Positions 19,867 through 28,593 of a DNA stretch of 64,000 nucleotides are shown here, piece after piece. Origin of the DNA: Streptomyces flavotricini (GTDB taxonomy: Bacteria > Actinomycetota > Actinomycetes > Streptomycetales > Streptomycetaceae); NCBI RefSeq assembly GCF_020639365.1, contig NZ_JAINUL010000001.1:7633632-7697631 (forward strand). Reading direction: 5' to 3'. Below the pieces are notes generated by a model. The model had not been told where the DNA came from and ran no database searches. It saw only the letters and a list, made by a program, of their open reading frames with translations. How positions within the stretch are numbered: the first letter of the stretch is position 1; each line of letters opens with the position of its first letter. The position numbers and the translations under genes are program-made.

Positions 19867-22800
19867 GTGAGAACATTTCGCATGCGGGGACTCTCTGTGG
19901 CATTGGCCGCAGCAGTCCTCTCAGGCATGCTGCCCGGCGCCGCCGCCGTGGCAGACAGCAAAGACAAGCCGCCGTTGCCGGGTCTCAAGCAGCCGAAGGC
20001 CGTACCGGTCGATCGGGTCCGTGCGGGCGGCGAGAAGAAGAAGGACGAGGCCGACACCGGTCCCTGGAAGGCGCCGAAGGTCGTCTGGCCGGCAGCGGGA
20101 TCGGCCGAGGTCGACCTCGCCTCCGGCCCCGTGTCGAAGTCGTTCCTGTCCGGCTCGGCCCGGACCCCCGCCATCGGCTCCGGCCCGCAGAAGGCCGGCA
20201 GGCTCCCGGTCGCGGTGGACGTCCTCCCCGGCAAGGCCTCCGAGGCCCCGGCCAAGGTGAACGTCACCGTCACCTCGCACGACGCCGCACGCAAGGCCGG
20301 CGTCGACGGCGTCCTGCTGTCGGTGGGCCGCGCGGACAACGCCACCAAGGCGGCTTCCGCGAAGGTCGAGGTGGACTACAACTCCTTCCGCGGTGCCTAC
20401 GGCGGCGACTACGCCGCGCGCCTGCGGCTGGTGGAGCTCCCGGCCTGCGCCCTGACCACTCCCGACCGCGCGGAGTGCCGTACGCAGAAGCCGCTGGCCA
20501 CCGAGAACGACACCCGCGGCGGCACGCTGACGGCCCAGGTCACCACGCCGGGCGTCACCGGGCAGTCGGCGAAGTCCGGCCCGATGTCGAAGTCCGCCCC
20601 GGCGGCCGCACCGGCGGCAGGGGCTCCCGCCATGGTCCTCGCGGCCACGGCGGCCGCGTCCGGCCCGACCGGCGACTACAAGGCGACCTCGCTGCAGCCG
20701 TCCGGGTCCTGGAACGCGGGCGGTTCGACCGGAGGGTTCTCCTGGTCCTACGACATCGGCACTCCCTCCGTGCCCGGCGGTTTCGCGCCGAAGATCTCCC
20801 TCGGCTACAGCTCCCAGGCGGTCGACGGCCGCATGGCCGCGTCGAACAACCAGGCGTCCTGGATCGGCGACGGCTGGTCGTGGGAGCCCGGCTTCATCGA
20901 GCGCCGCTACAAGTCCTGCGAGAACGACAAGGCCGGTGGGACGAACACCACCAAGGTCGGCGACCAGTGCTGGTTCAACGACAACGCCACGCTGTCGCTG
21001 AACGGCAAGTCCACCGAGCTCGTCTTCGAGCAGGGCAAGGGCTGGCACCCGGCCGCCGACACCGGCGAGAAGGTGGAGAAGCTCACCGGCGCCGTCAACG
21101 GCGACAAGGGCACCGCCGGCGTCGACGGGGTGGGCGAGCACTGGAAGATCACCGCCACCGACGGCACGCAGTACTTCTTCGGTCTGAACCGCCTGCCGGG
21201 CTGGAAGGACAACGGCACCGCGGCCGACGATCCGACCACCAACTCCACCTGGACCGTCCCGGTGTACGGCAACCAGACGGGCGAGCCCTGCTACAACGCC
21301 TCGTTCGCCAGCGGCTGGTGCCAGCAGGCCTGGCGCTGGCAGCTCGACTACGTGGTCGCGCCGACCGGCAACGCGATGGCGTACTACTGGAAGACCGAGA
21401 CCAACAACTACGCCCGCAACTTCTCCCCGACGACGGGCAAGGGCACGGTCACCCCGTACATCCGCGGCGGCTGGCTCGACCACATCGACTACGGCCTGCG
21501 CTCCGACTCGGTGTACACGGCCAAGGCCATGGGCCAGGTCACCTTCGACGTCTCCGAGCGCTGCCTGACCGGCTGCGGCACGTTCGACGAGACGAACGCC
21601 AAGAACTGGCCCGACGCCCCCTACGACCTGTTCTGCAAGGACGGCTCGACGGAGTGCAAGGACCAGTTCTCGCCGACCTTCTGGTCCCGCAAGCGCCTGA
21701 CCGGCATCAACACCAAGGTCCTGACCGGCGGGGTGTACAAGGACGCCGACTCCTGGACCCTCGACCACAGCTTCCCGCCCGCCGGTGACGGCATATCGAC
21801 CCCGCTGTGGCTGAAGTCCATCACCCGCACCGCCAAGGCCGGCGATGCGACGGACGTCGCCATGCTTCCGGTGACGTTCGCGGGCGAGCAGCGTCCCAAC
21901 CGCGTCGACGCCCTCGGCGACGGCCTCGCCCCCTTCGTCCGCCTGCGCATGTACCAGGTCACCACGGAGACCGGCGGCACCATCGGCGTCACGTACTCGC
22001 AGCCCGACTGCACCGCCACGACGCTGCCCAAGCCGGACGCGACGAACACCACCCGCTGCTATCCGGTCAAGTGGGCCTGGGAGGGTGAGACCTCCAAGGT
22101 CGACTGGTTCAACTCGTACGTGGCCACCCAGGTCGTCGAGGGCGACAACCTGGCCTCGACGCCCGACAAGGTGACCTCGTACAGCTACCTGGGCGGAGCG
22201 GCCTGGGAGAAGAGCACGGACGAGTTCGCCAAGCCCGACGACCGGGTCCACTCGCTCTCCCGCGGATACGAGCTGGTCCAGACCCGTACCGGCGCAGCGT
22301 CCGATCCGAAGACGCTGAGCGAGAAGCGCTTCTTCCGCGGCATCGACGGCAAGGACGTGAAGGACTCCGCGGGGGTCGCGGTCACCGACCGCCCGGAGTT
22401 CGCCGGCATGCCCAGGGAGACGGCCACCTACGACGGTGACGACACCGGCAAGCTGATCTCCGCCACCTCCAGCACCCCCTGGCGCTCGGGGGTCGTGGCC
22501 AAGCGGACCCGCAGCGGCCTGCCCGACCTGGTCTCGTACAAGACCGGTACGGAGAAGCAGTCCACTCGCACCACCGTCACGGGCGGTACCCGTACGACCG
22601 AGACCGTCCGCCACTACGACGACTACGGCATGGTCGACTGGGAATCCCAGCTCGGCGACACGGCCAAGACCGGTGACGAGCAGTGCACCACCACCAGCTA
22701 CGCGCGCAACACCGCGAGCTGGATCCTGGGCAAGGTGAGCCGCGTCGAGACGGTGGCCGTGCCCTGTGGCACGGCAGCGAGCCGTCCGGCCGACGTCATC

Positions 22801-25800
22801 GCCGACTCCCGTACCTACTACGACAACGGCGCGATCGACACCGTTCCCGGCCCCGGCCTCGTCACCAAGGCCGAGAAGATCAACGCGAAGGGCGACGGAT
22901 ACGACCCCGAATCCTCCGTCCCCAGCACCTGCGGTCCGGCGAACAACCAGCTCTGCTACGACATCTACGGACGGCAGCTGGTCGCGGCCGACGCGTACGG
23001 CAAGGTCACCACGACCGCGTACACCCCGGCCACCGGTGAAGTGCCGACCGCCACGCTCGTGACCAACCCGAAGGGGCACACCGCCTCCTCCGAGCTCGAC
23101 CCGGTGCGTTCGCAGCCGACGAAGACCACCGACGCCAACGGCAAGGTGACGACGACGGCGTACGACGCCCTCGGCCGGGTCACGAAGGTGTGGCTGCCGA
23201 ACCGGCCGACCGCGACGTACCCCGACGCTCCGAGCCGGGTCTTCGACTACACGATCCGCAACGACGGACCGAGCGTCATCACCAGCAAGTCGCTGACCCA
23301 CGACTACAAGTACTCCGTCAGCTACTCCATCCAGGACGGCCTGCTGCGCGAGCGGCAGACCCAGACCCAGTCACCCGACCTGTCGGGACGTCTGCTCACC
23401 GAGACGTTCTACGACACGAGGGGCCTGGCCTGGCGCAGCTCGGGCACGTACTACGCCGACGGGGCCCCCGAGCCGCAGCTCGTGACCGGACAGGAGACCA
23501 ACTACCCGGCCTCCACGGACACGGTCTACGACGGCGCCGGCCGGACCACGGCCGTCATCTCGAAGAAGTACGGGGTGGAGACCAAGCGGGCCACCACCCT
23601 CTACACGGGCGACACCACCACCGTCATCCCGCCCCAGGGCGGCACCGCGACGACCACGGTGGTCGACGCCCTCGGCCACACGGTCGAGACCAAGCAGTAC
23701 ACGGACGCGGCCCGCACGGCGTCCCAGTCCACGCTGTACACCTTCAACAAGCTGGGGCAGCTGGCCCAGGTCACCGACCCGGCCAACGCGAAGTGGACGT
23801 ACACCTACGACGTCCGCGGCCAGCAGATCGAGTCGAGCGACCCCGACAAGGGGGTCACGAAGACCGCGTACGACGCCGGCGGCAGGATCACCGACGTCAC
23901 CGACGCGCGGGGCGTCACGCTGCACAGCGAGTACGACGAGCTGGGCCGCCCCGCCGCCCTGAAGCAGGGCGAGACCACCCTCAGCGCCAACGTCTACGAC
24001 ACGGTGGCCAAGGGGCAGCTGACGAAGTCGGTCCGCTACGTGGACGGCAAGGCGTTCGAGTCGGAGGTCACCGCCTACAACGACCTCTACCAGCCGCTCA
24101 CGTCGAAGACGACGATCCCGGCCACTCCCGACACGGGCGCCCTGGCCGGCACCTACACCTGGACCAACACCTACAACATCGCCGGCCAGATCCTGACGAC
24201 CAAGCAGCCGGCCATGGGCGACCTGCCGGCCGAGACGGTCGGCAGTACGTACAAGAGCGTCTCCGGCCTGCTCAACAACATGGCCGCGGGCAGCAGCCGC
24301 CTCGTCTCGGCCATGACCTACGACCACTACGGCCGCACCTCCCGTCAGGAACTCGGCGCGCTCGGCCAGCGGATCTACCGGTCGACCGAGTACGACGAAC
24401 ACACCGGCGCCACCACCCGCTCCTACACGGACCGCGACGTGGCACCCCAGCGGATCGAGGACACCCACTACACGACCGACCCCGCGGGCAACCTCACGTC
24501 CATCGCCACGGCGTACGGCCAGGACACGGCCCGTACCACCGACACCCAGTGCGTCAACCTGGACGCGCTGCGCCGCATCACCGAGGCCTGGACCAACAAG
24601 GGCGAGACCTGCGCCGCCGCACCGTCGACGACGGTCATCGGCGGTGAGGACCCGTACTGGACGACGTACACCTACGACGCGGTCGGCAACCGCAAGACCG
24701 AGACCAAGCACAAGACGGCCTCCGGTCCGACGGCCGACACCGTCCGCACGTACGCGGCGCCCACGGCGGGCAAGCACGACCTTGCCAAGGTCACCCAGAC
24801 GGGCACCGGTGCGCACGACGAGGTCTTCACCTACGACGCGTCGGGCAACACCAAGACCCGCAAGAGCGGCACCGACGAGACGCAGTACCTGACCTGGGAC
24901 GCCGAGGGCCACCTCAAGTCCCTGGACCAGGGCCCGGCCAGCAGCTCGTTCACGTACGACGCTTCGGGCCAGCGCCTGATCCGCAAGGACTCGGCGGGCA
25001 CGACGCTCTATCTGCCGGGCGGCAACGAACTCCGCCTCGACAAGGCGGGGACCGTCAAGGGCACCCGCTACTACGGCGACGTCGCCATGCGGACCGGCGG
25101 GAAGCTCACCTTCACTCTCGCCGATCACCACGGCACCGGCACGACCCAGGTCAGCGCCGATGCCACGCAGGCCGTGACGCGGCGCAAGACGGGGCTCTTC
25201 GGCGAGGAGCGAGGGGCCAAGCCCACGGGCTGGTCGGGCGAGAAGGGCTTCGTCGGCGGCACCAAGGACGCGGACAGCGGACTCACGCACATAGGCGCCC
25301 GCGAGTACGACCCCCTGATCGGCCGCTTCGTCTCGGTCGACCCGATCATGGACCTGAAGGACTCGCAGCAGCTCCACGGCTACACCTATGCGAACCAGAA
25401 CCCGTTCACGTTCTGGGACCCGACCGGCCTGGCCCTCGAAGAGTGCGCCAGCGGCATGTACAAGTGCCACAACGGCAACGACCCGTACGCCTACGGCAAC
25501 CGCTACGAGACCATCGTGGAATCCGTCGGCGGAACCGTGTCGGACGACTACGTCCGCTACAAGCACTACGGGTGCGCGGACTTCACCTGCAAGAAGGGGA
25601 GTTCCTGGAGCACCGGAAGCTCCGGAAGCTCCGGAAGTTCCCACACGAGCAAGCCGGCTCCTCCGAAGCCCCCGAAGAAGCATGACTTCAGCTGGTCCAA
25701 TCCGGTCAGCGAGGCCTTCTACGGAATCATCGGAAACGTCGCACACGCCTCCTCCATGTTCGGCTGGATAGCCGACGGAGACTGCTGGAACGGCGGCGCG

Positions 25801-26670
25801 GGCGCTCCCGGTTGTGACTACGGGGGCGACTACGAGGAGTGGCTGCAGGACCAGGGAATCGATACCTCCAGTGACTGGTATCAAGTTCCCGTGTTCCTGG
25901 GGGCGATGTTCTCCCATCGTGAACCGGTCGGTGGCGGCGCGATCCGCGGCGGAAAGAATTGCTTCCTGGCCGGGACGCTCGTCATGATGGGCGACGGATC
26001 GACGAAGAAGATCGAGGACATCGAAGTCGGCGATCAGGTCCTCGCGACGGACCCGAGGAGCGGTGAGTCCGCACCCCATGCGGTCACCGAGCTGATCCGG
26101 TCGGAGGGGCAGCGGGACCTCAGCGCCTTGTCGATCGAAACGCCGACGGGTGTCGAGGAAATCACCGCCACACGTGACCACCCGTTCTGGTCCTCCAGCG
26201 TCGGCGGGTGGGTGAACGCCGGGGACATCGCTCCCGGCATGACCCTCCTGACCGATGAGGGCGTGGAGGTTCGTGTCACGGCCAACCGTCAACACACCGA
26301 GTTCGTGAAGACGTACAACTTCACCGTCTCGGACGTGCACACGTACTATGTGCTCGCTGGGAAAACTCCGGTTCTCGTGCACAACACGTGCGGAATCACG
26401 ACGCGAACCGAGAAGGCTGGTGATGTCGGCAAATACACCGAGGGGCAGAAGACCCGGGATCCAGCGTCGCAGTGGTATCACGAGGAACTGAGCAATGAAG
26501 AACTTCTGGATGGGATCAACAAACCTGGTGAAGGAGATGGACTTCTCGTCTCGCGCGACGGCACGATTCTTGGTGGGCACCACCGTTGGGACGAACTCCA
26601 AACAAGAGTCAGAGACGGGCGCATTGACCCAGATACGTCCATTCGCATTGACGTCTACGACCCGAAGTAG
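19867..26670 (+). CDS. RHS-repeat polymorphic toxin with Hint domain and ParB-like C-terminal toxin tip
   Basis: I start at GTG 19867 (GAGG 5 bases upstream), giving 2267 residues. The signal peptide covers about 1-38. A beta-rich N-terminal region contains an SpvB-like section (about 265-380). Many YD/RHS repeats follow (about 1030-1720, of the type YDAAGRI). An RHS core ends with GAREYDPLIGRFVSVDP (about 1810) and NPFTFWDPTG. A pretoxin Hint domain spans Cys2032 (KNCFLAGTLV) to His2172-Asn2173 (VLVHN), with conserved TRDHPFW. The last about 94 residues are the candidate toxin. RHS shells encapsulate the toxin and Hint releases it by self-cleavage (family knowledge). A probable immunity gene follows after 6 bases. 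Confidence 0.9.
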   Translation: MRTFRMRGLSVALAAAVLSGMLPGAAAVADSKDKPPLPGLKQPKAVPVDRVRAGGEKKKDEADTGPWKAPKVVWPAAGSAEVDLASGPVSKSFLSGSARTPAIGSGPQKAGRLPVAVDVLPGKASEAPAKVNVTVTSHDAARKAGVDGVLLSVGRADNATKAASAKVEVDYNSFRGAYGGDYAARLRLVELPACALTTPDRAECRTQKPLATENDTRGGTLTAQVTTPGVTGQSAKSGPMSKSAPAAAPAAGAPAMVLAATAAASGPTGDYKATSLQPSGSWNAGGSTGGFSWSYDIGTPSVPGGFAPKISLGYSSQAVDGRMAASNNQASWIGDGWSWEPGFIERRYKSCENDKAGGTNTTKVGDQCWFNDNATLSLNGKSTELVFEQGKGWHPAADTGEKVEKLTGAVNGDKGTAGVDGVGEHWKITATDGTQYFFGLNRLPGWKDNGTAADDPTTNSTWTVPVYGNQTGEPCYNASFASGWCQQAWRWQLDYVVAPTGNAMAYYWKTETNNYARNFSPTTGKGTVTPYIRGGWLDHIDYGLRSDSVYTAKAMGQVTFDVSERCLTGCGTFDETNAKNWPDAPYDLFCKDGSTECKDQFSPTFWSRKRLTGINTKVLTGGVYKDADSWTLDHSFPPAGDGISTPLWLKSITRTAKAGDATDVAMLPVTFAGEQRPNRVDALGDGLAPFVRLRMYQVTTETGGTIGVTYSQPDCTATTLPKPDATNTTRCYPVKWAWEGETSKVDWFNSYVATQVVEGDNLASTPDKVTSYSYLGGAAWEKSTDEFAKPDDRVHSLSRGYELVQTRTGAASDPKTLSEKRFFRGIDGKDVKDSAGVAVTDRPEFAGMPRETATYDGDDTGKLISATSSTPWRSGVVAKRTRSGLPDLVSYKTGTEKQSTRTTVTGGTRTTETVRHYDDYGMVDWESQLGDTAKTGDEQCTTTSYARNTASWILGKVSRVETVAVPCGTAASRPADVIADSRTYYDNGAIDTVPGPGLVTKAEKINAKGDGYDPESSVPSTCGPANNQLCYDIYGRQLVAADAYGKVTTTAYTPATGEVPTATLVTNPKGHTASSELDPVRSQPTKTTDANGKVTTTAYDALGRVTKVWLPNRPTATYPDAPSRVFDYTIRNDGPSVITSKSLTHDYKYSVSYSIQDGLLRERQTQTQSPDLSGRLLTETFYDTRGLAWRSSGTYYADGAPEPQLVTGQETNYPASTDTVYDGAGRTTAVISKKYGVETKRATTLYTGDTTTVIPPQGGTATTTVVDALGHTVETKQYTDAARTASQSTLYTFNKLGQLAQVTDPANAKWTYTYDVRGQQIESSDPDKGVTKTAYDAGGRITDVTDARGVTLHSEYDELGRPAALKQGETTLSANVYDTVAKGQLTKSVRYVDGKAFESEVTAYNDLYQPLTSKTTIPATPDTGALAGTYTWTNTYNIAGQILTTKQPAMGDLPAETVGSTYKSVSGLLNNMAAGSSRLVSAMTYDHYGRTSRQELGALGQRIYRSTEYDEHTGATTRSYTDRDVAPQRIEDTHYTTDPAGNLTSIATAYGQDTARTTDTQCVNLDALRRITEAWTNKGETCAAAPSTTVIGGEDPYWTTYTYDAVGNRKTETKHKTASGPTADTVRTYAAPTAGKHDLAKVTQTGTGAHDEVFTYDASGNTKTRKSGTDETQYLTWDAEGHLKSLDQGPASSSFTYDASGQRLIRKDSAGTTLYLPGGNELRLDKAGTVKGTRYYGDVAMRTGGKLTFTLADHHGTGTTQVSADATQAVTRRKTGLFGEERGAKPTGWSGEKGFVGGTKDADSGLTHIGAREYDPLIGRFVSVDPIMDLKDSQQLHGYTYANQNPFTFWDPTGLALEECASGMYKCHNGNDPYAYGNRYETIVESVGGTVSDDYVRYKHYGCADFTCKKGSSWSTGSSGSSGSSHTSKPAPPKPPKKHDFSWSNPVSEAFYGIIGNVAHASSMFGWIADGDCWNGGAGAPGCDYGGDYEEWLQDQGIDTSSDWYQVPVFLGAMFSHREPVGGGAIRGGKNCFLAGTLVMMGDGSTKKIEDIEVGDQVLATDPRSGESAPHAVTELIRSEGQRDLSALSIETPTGVEEITATRDHPFWSSSVGGWVNAGDIAPGMTLLTDEGVEVRVTANRQHTEFVKTYNFTVSDVHTYYVLAGKTPVLVHNTCGITTRTEKAGDVGKYTEGQKTRDPASQWYHEELSNEELLDGINKPGEGDGLLVSRDGTILGGHHRWDELQTRVRDGRIDPDTSIRIDVYDPK
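26389..26667 (+). other. C-terminal toxin domain, ParB-like fold candidate
   Basis: These 93 codons after the Hint Asn encode the variable tip. They contain WYHEELSNEELLDGI, then GLLVSRDGTILGGHHRWDEL. The pattern (functional beta strand, Asp-Gly turn, GGHxR motif) matches the nucleotide/phosphate-binding box of ParB/sulfiredoxin-fold proteins, a fold known among polymorphic toxins. Base composition is clearly less GC-rich than the rest of the gene, as expected for a swapped tip. Nuclease or NTP-dependent activity is inferred; no catalytic residue has been proven. Confidence 0.55.
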
Positions 26671-26676
26671 TGCCTG

Positions 26677-27066
26677 ATGCCTCTGATCCATTCAACCGAC
26701 CCCGACTTTCGTGTGTGTCAGATCAGCTTCGATGCCCTGCTCGCGATCCAGTTGGAGGCGGAGAGGCGAGGCTGGGCGACTCGATGGTCCTCGGTAGATG
26801 CGCTACGCAGTCAGGTCAGGGATAGCTCGGTCGTCCTCCAATCGATGATGCGCGAGGAGCGCGGAGGGGTTGTGTGGGCATACCGGTGTCTCGTGTTGTT
26901 CTCAGCGACGGATGGCGAGGAAGCCGGCGGAATTGCCACGATCGATCTTGATCCGGCAACGTTCGAGTCGTTGGAACGACTCGATCGAGACCCGGACACT
27001 CGAAAGGCTTTTGTGCGAATGTTTTCCCTTGCGAGCGGCGGGATTTCGATGGTTTCGAAGAAATAG
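26677..27066 (+). CDS. Probable immunity protein, C-terminus apparently frameshifted
   Basis: A 129-residue soluble protein. Its ATG comes 6 bases after the RHS stop, without a good Shine-Dalgarno site, suggesting translational coupling. The position directly after the toxin tip, the small size, the lower GC content and the lack of a signal peptide all fit a cytosolic immunity protein that neutralises the toxin. I recognise no named immunity family. The sequence ends in SGGISMVSKK. Another frame continues at once with coding-like residues to 27149 (see pseudogene-type entry), so the present stop is probably due to a frameshift. Confidence 0.65.
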   Translation: MPLIHSTDPDFRVCQISFDALLAIQLEAERRGWATRWSSVDALRSQVRDSSVVLQSMMREERGGVVWAYRCLVLFSATDGEEAGGIATIDLDPATFESLERLDRDPDTRKAFVRMFSLASGGISMVSKK

Positions 27067-27149
27067 CGAGATCTGTCAATGATCAACAATTGGCGGAGCG
27101 GTTGCGGGGCGAGTCGGTGTTTTTCTCGTCCCCCGAGGTGAGGAACTGA
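27042..27149 (+). pseudogene. Out-of-frame continuation of the immunity gene
   Basis: In the third forward frame, codons from 27042 read DFDGFEEIARSVNDQQLAER, then LRGESVFFSSPEVRN and a TGA at 27147-27149. This has the composition of a real helical C-terminus, and it begins exactly where the upstream frame ends. A one-base change near 27030-27045 would fuse the two into a protein of about 156 residues. The next codons (27150-27209) also stay open in this frame, ending at a TGA. The alternative is a chance open frame. Confidence 0.45.
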
Positions 27150-27211
27150 TCTCTGGCGCGAACCTTGGCCGCCCAGCTGGGAGAGTTCCCCGTCGATAAC
27201 GGTCAGCGATG
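27150..27211. other. Short spacer after the toxin/immunity locus
   Basis: No gene of its own. The forward frame that ends the immunity extension stays open to a TGA at 27210-27212, reading SLARTLAAQLGEFPVDNGQR, which could be leftover coding sequence. No promoter or repeat is evident. Confidence 0.3.
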
Positions 27212-27258
27212 ACCCCAGAGGCCCCACTGGAATGATGTTCCGGTGGGGCCTCTGGGGT
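27212..27258. terminator. Long hairpin between immunity gene and integrase remnant
   Basis: Arms of 16 bases (27212-27227 and 27243-27258) pair perfectly, with four more pairs inside after one mismatch. It lies between convergent units. Its core (GAGGCCCCAC and TTCCGGTGGGGCCTC) resembles the hairpin at 28427-28455 on the other side of the element remnant. Confidence 0.7.
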
Positions 27259-27285
27259 GTCTGACGGCAGTAGTTGACGGCAACG

Positions 27286-27629
27286 TCAGCGGACGGGGGT
27301 TGCGCAGAGGGGCGGTTTGTTGCTGTCGTCGGGCTTGCTGGTGATCTCGGTGGGGGTGCGGAGGGCGTGGCCGAGGAGGTCGATGGCGTCGCGTTGGAGG
27401 CGGAGCCGGACATGGGCGTACACGGTGGCGGTGACGCCGATGTGGCCGCGCCCCAACAGCTCCTTGTTCACGACGAGTTCCACTCCCTGCTCCAGCAGGA
27501 GGTCGCCGCCGAGTGGCGAAGGTCGTGGAACCGGATGCGGCGGAGCCTGGCCCGGTGGAGCAGGGTGTTGAAGTGGCTGGTGAGGGTGGCTCCTTCGATC
27601 GGGGAGCCGTCGGGCCGGGTGAAGACGAG
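27286..27629 (-). pseudogene. Tyrosine recombinase (integrase) 3' fragment, frameshifted
   Basis: The minus strand encodes the C-terminal catalytic part of a phage/ICE-type integrase. One frame gives RRLVFTRPDGSPIEGATL, SHFNTLLHRARL and the FHDLRHSAAT box (the HxLR motif). A frame change near 27512 is then needed to continue with LLLEQGVELVVNKELLG, HIGVTATVYAHV (with the nucleophile Tyr) and DLLGHALRTPTE, to the stop at 27286. The N-terminal half, with the SAM-like DNA-binding domain, is missing. It is joined directly to a rep fragment, so the enzyme cannot be functional. Confidence 0.8.
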
Positions 27630-27742
27630 CCGCCGAGGCGTTCGATCTGTTGCTGTGTGCGTTCGAAGTCGGGGTGGTTGACGAGGTGGAGCAGGTCCCG
27701 TACGGCGGGGCTTGCCACGTGGCGCAGGTCCAGGGTGACCAT
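27630..27742 (-). pseudogene. Replication-initiator (RepSA-like) 5' stub fused to the integrase fragment
   Basis: The ATG at 27742 opens a frame reading MVTLDLRHVASPAVRDLLHL, then VNHPDFERTQQQIERLGG. This resembles the N-terminal start of the replication initiators of Streptomyces integrative elements, where a similar LLxLxNxPDF...GG segment precedes the Rep domain. Right after GG, the DNA becomes integrase sequence in another frame (about 27629). In such elements rep, xis and int lie in this order, so a deletion from within rep to within int explains the junction. Confidence 0.55.
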
Positions 27743-27771
27743 TCGGGGCGTGTCCCTTCTGTTCGGGTGAG

Positions 27772-27823
27772 GCCCCGAGCAGCAACCAGCCGGATCTGTA
27801 GGCGTGTTGGTGCTGCTCGGGGC
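27772..27823. repeat. Inverted repeat upstream of the rep stub
   Basis: Perfect 13-base arms (27772-27784 and 27811-27823) flank a 26-base spacer, just upstream of the rep-like start on the minus strand. It could be a terminator of the upstream transfer-type gene or an element control site. Confidence 0.5.
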
Positions 27824-27889
27824 ATGACGAACCAGACCCAGGAGCGGGCGTGGGTTCAGCGAGGGGATGTGGCTGGGGAGGGCCGGGGC

Positions 27890-28246
27890 TCAGAGCTGAG
27901 CGAGTGCGGTGGTGGCGACTGGCAGGGCGACGCCCATGCGCGTGCCCAGGTGGGCGGCGCTGATCGGCGATCCGTGCTCGGCGCGGTGAGTGTCCGCGAT
28001 GGGCCGGGCCGCGTCCAGGAGGACGGCCGGCAGGACCGGGCCGGAGGTGGGCCGAGTCGTCTTGGCGACGGGTGGAGCGGCGGCCGGAGCCGGGGCGGGC
28101 TGCGGTTCCTCGGCAGGGGAGGCGGCGACAACCGGGGCGGGCGTCGGGGGCTCGCCCCAATGGCTTCCATGTGGCCGTCTTGCAGTGGTAGACGCTGCCG
28201 TCGGCGCGGATGCGGCGGGAGGCGGGGTGCTGCGGGGTGTGGTCAT
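27890..28246 (-). CDS. Small element-borne protein with C-terminal HTH-like segment
   Basis: A 118-residue protein on the minus strand. Its ATG overlaps the TGA of the preceding short ORF (TGATG), indicating translational coupling. The first 75 residues are Pro/Ala/Thr-rich and disordered. The end (LLDAARPIADTHRAEHGSPI, then SAAHLGTRMGVA and TTALAQL) resembles the C-terminal helix-turn-helix seen in plasmid spread and DUF2637-type proteins of actinomycete integrative elements. It precedes the rep stub, as spread genes do. It may itself be a 3' remnant of a longer gene. Confidence 0.5.
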   Translation of the reverse strand: MTTPRSTPPPAASAPTAASTTARRPHGSHWGEPPTPAPVVAASPAEEPQPAPAPAAAPPVAKTTRPTSGPVLPAVLLDAARPIADTHRAEHGSPISAAHLGTRMGVALPVATTALAQL

Positions 28247-28353
28247 CAGGCGGCGTCCTGTTCGAGACGGGTGCGGATGAAGTCGGTCGGCGCCTGGGCG
28301 GGGATGCGGCGGGTGCGGCCGAGTGGGGCATCGGACGCGCACCGGTGGCTCAT
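28246..28353 (-). CDS. Tiny ORF coupled to the element-borne gene
   Basis: This 35-residue reading frame (start ATG 28353, ending FIRTRLEQDAA) terminates in the TGATG overlap with the next gene. The coupling suggests it is the end of a real upstream gene or a short leader peptide. No ribosome binding site is convincing. I do not recognise it. It may be the truncated remains of an element gene. Confidence 0.3.
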   Translation of the reverse strand: MSHRCASDAPLGRTRRIPAQAPTDFIRTRLEQDAA

Positions 28354-28426
28354 CCCGGCTGCGTCACCTGAACCGCATGCCTGCCGGGCAAGGGTGGCTT
28401 CGTGGGTGCTGACGTCCGTCGTGCAG

Positions 28427-28455
28427 AGGTCCCACCGGTGCTTCCGGTGGGACCT
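28427..28455. repeat. Perfect hairpin at the outer edge of the element remnant
   Basis: Twelve-base arms (28427-28438 and 28444-28455) with a TGCTT loop. The right arm and neighbourhood (TTCCGGTGGGACCT) resemble the hairpin at 27212-27258. It may be a terminator left by a lost gene. The two similar hairpins bracket the integrase/rep remnant. Confidence 0.55.
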
Positions 28456-28593
28456 TCGCGGTTCCCGGACTCCTTTCAGAACGCCCCCGGCCGCCGCGCC
28501 CGCTTCATCCGGCGTTCGTCCGGGGCGCGCAGGCTCGGGCGGGGAAGACCCCCTCACATCGGCCACCACCGTGGCCCCCGCCCGGGAGCGACC

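Noticed and set aside
25600-25650. GGAAGCTCC repeats in the RHS gene as a mobile-element end
   Set aside because: They encode a Gly-Ser linker (SSGSSGSS) inside the RHS protein and are better explained as coding low complexity.
23371-26691. 1106-codon minus-strand frame opposite the RHS gene
   Set aside because: It has no recognisable domain and mirrors the codon bias of the RHS gene.
27150-27285. tRNA-type attachment site next to the integrase remnant
   Set aside because: No cloverleaf or tRNA 3' end can be read. The strong hairpin here looks like a terminator.
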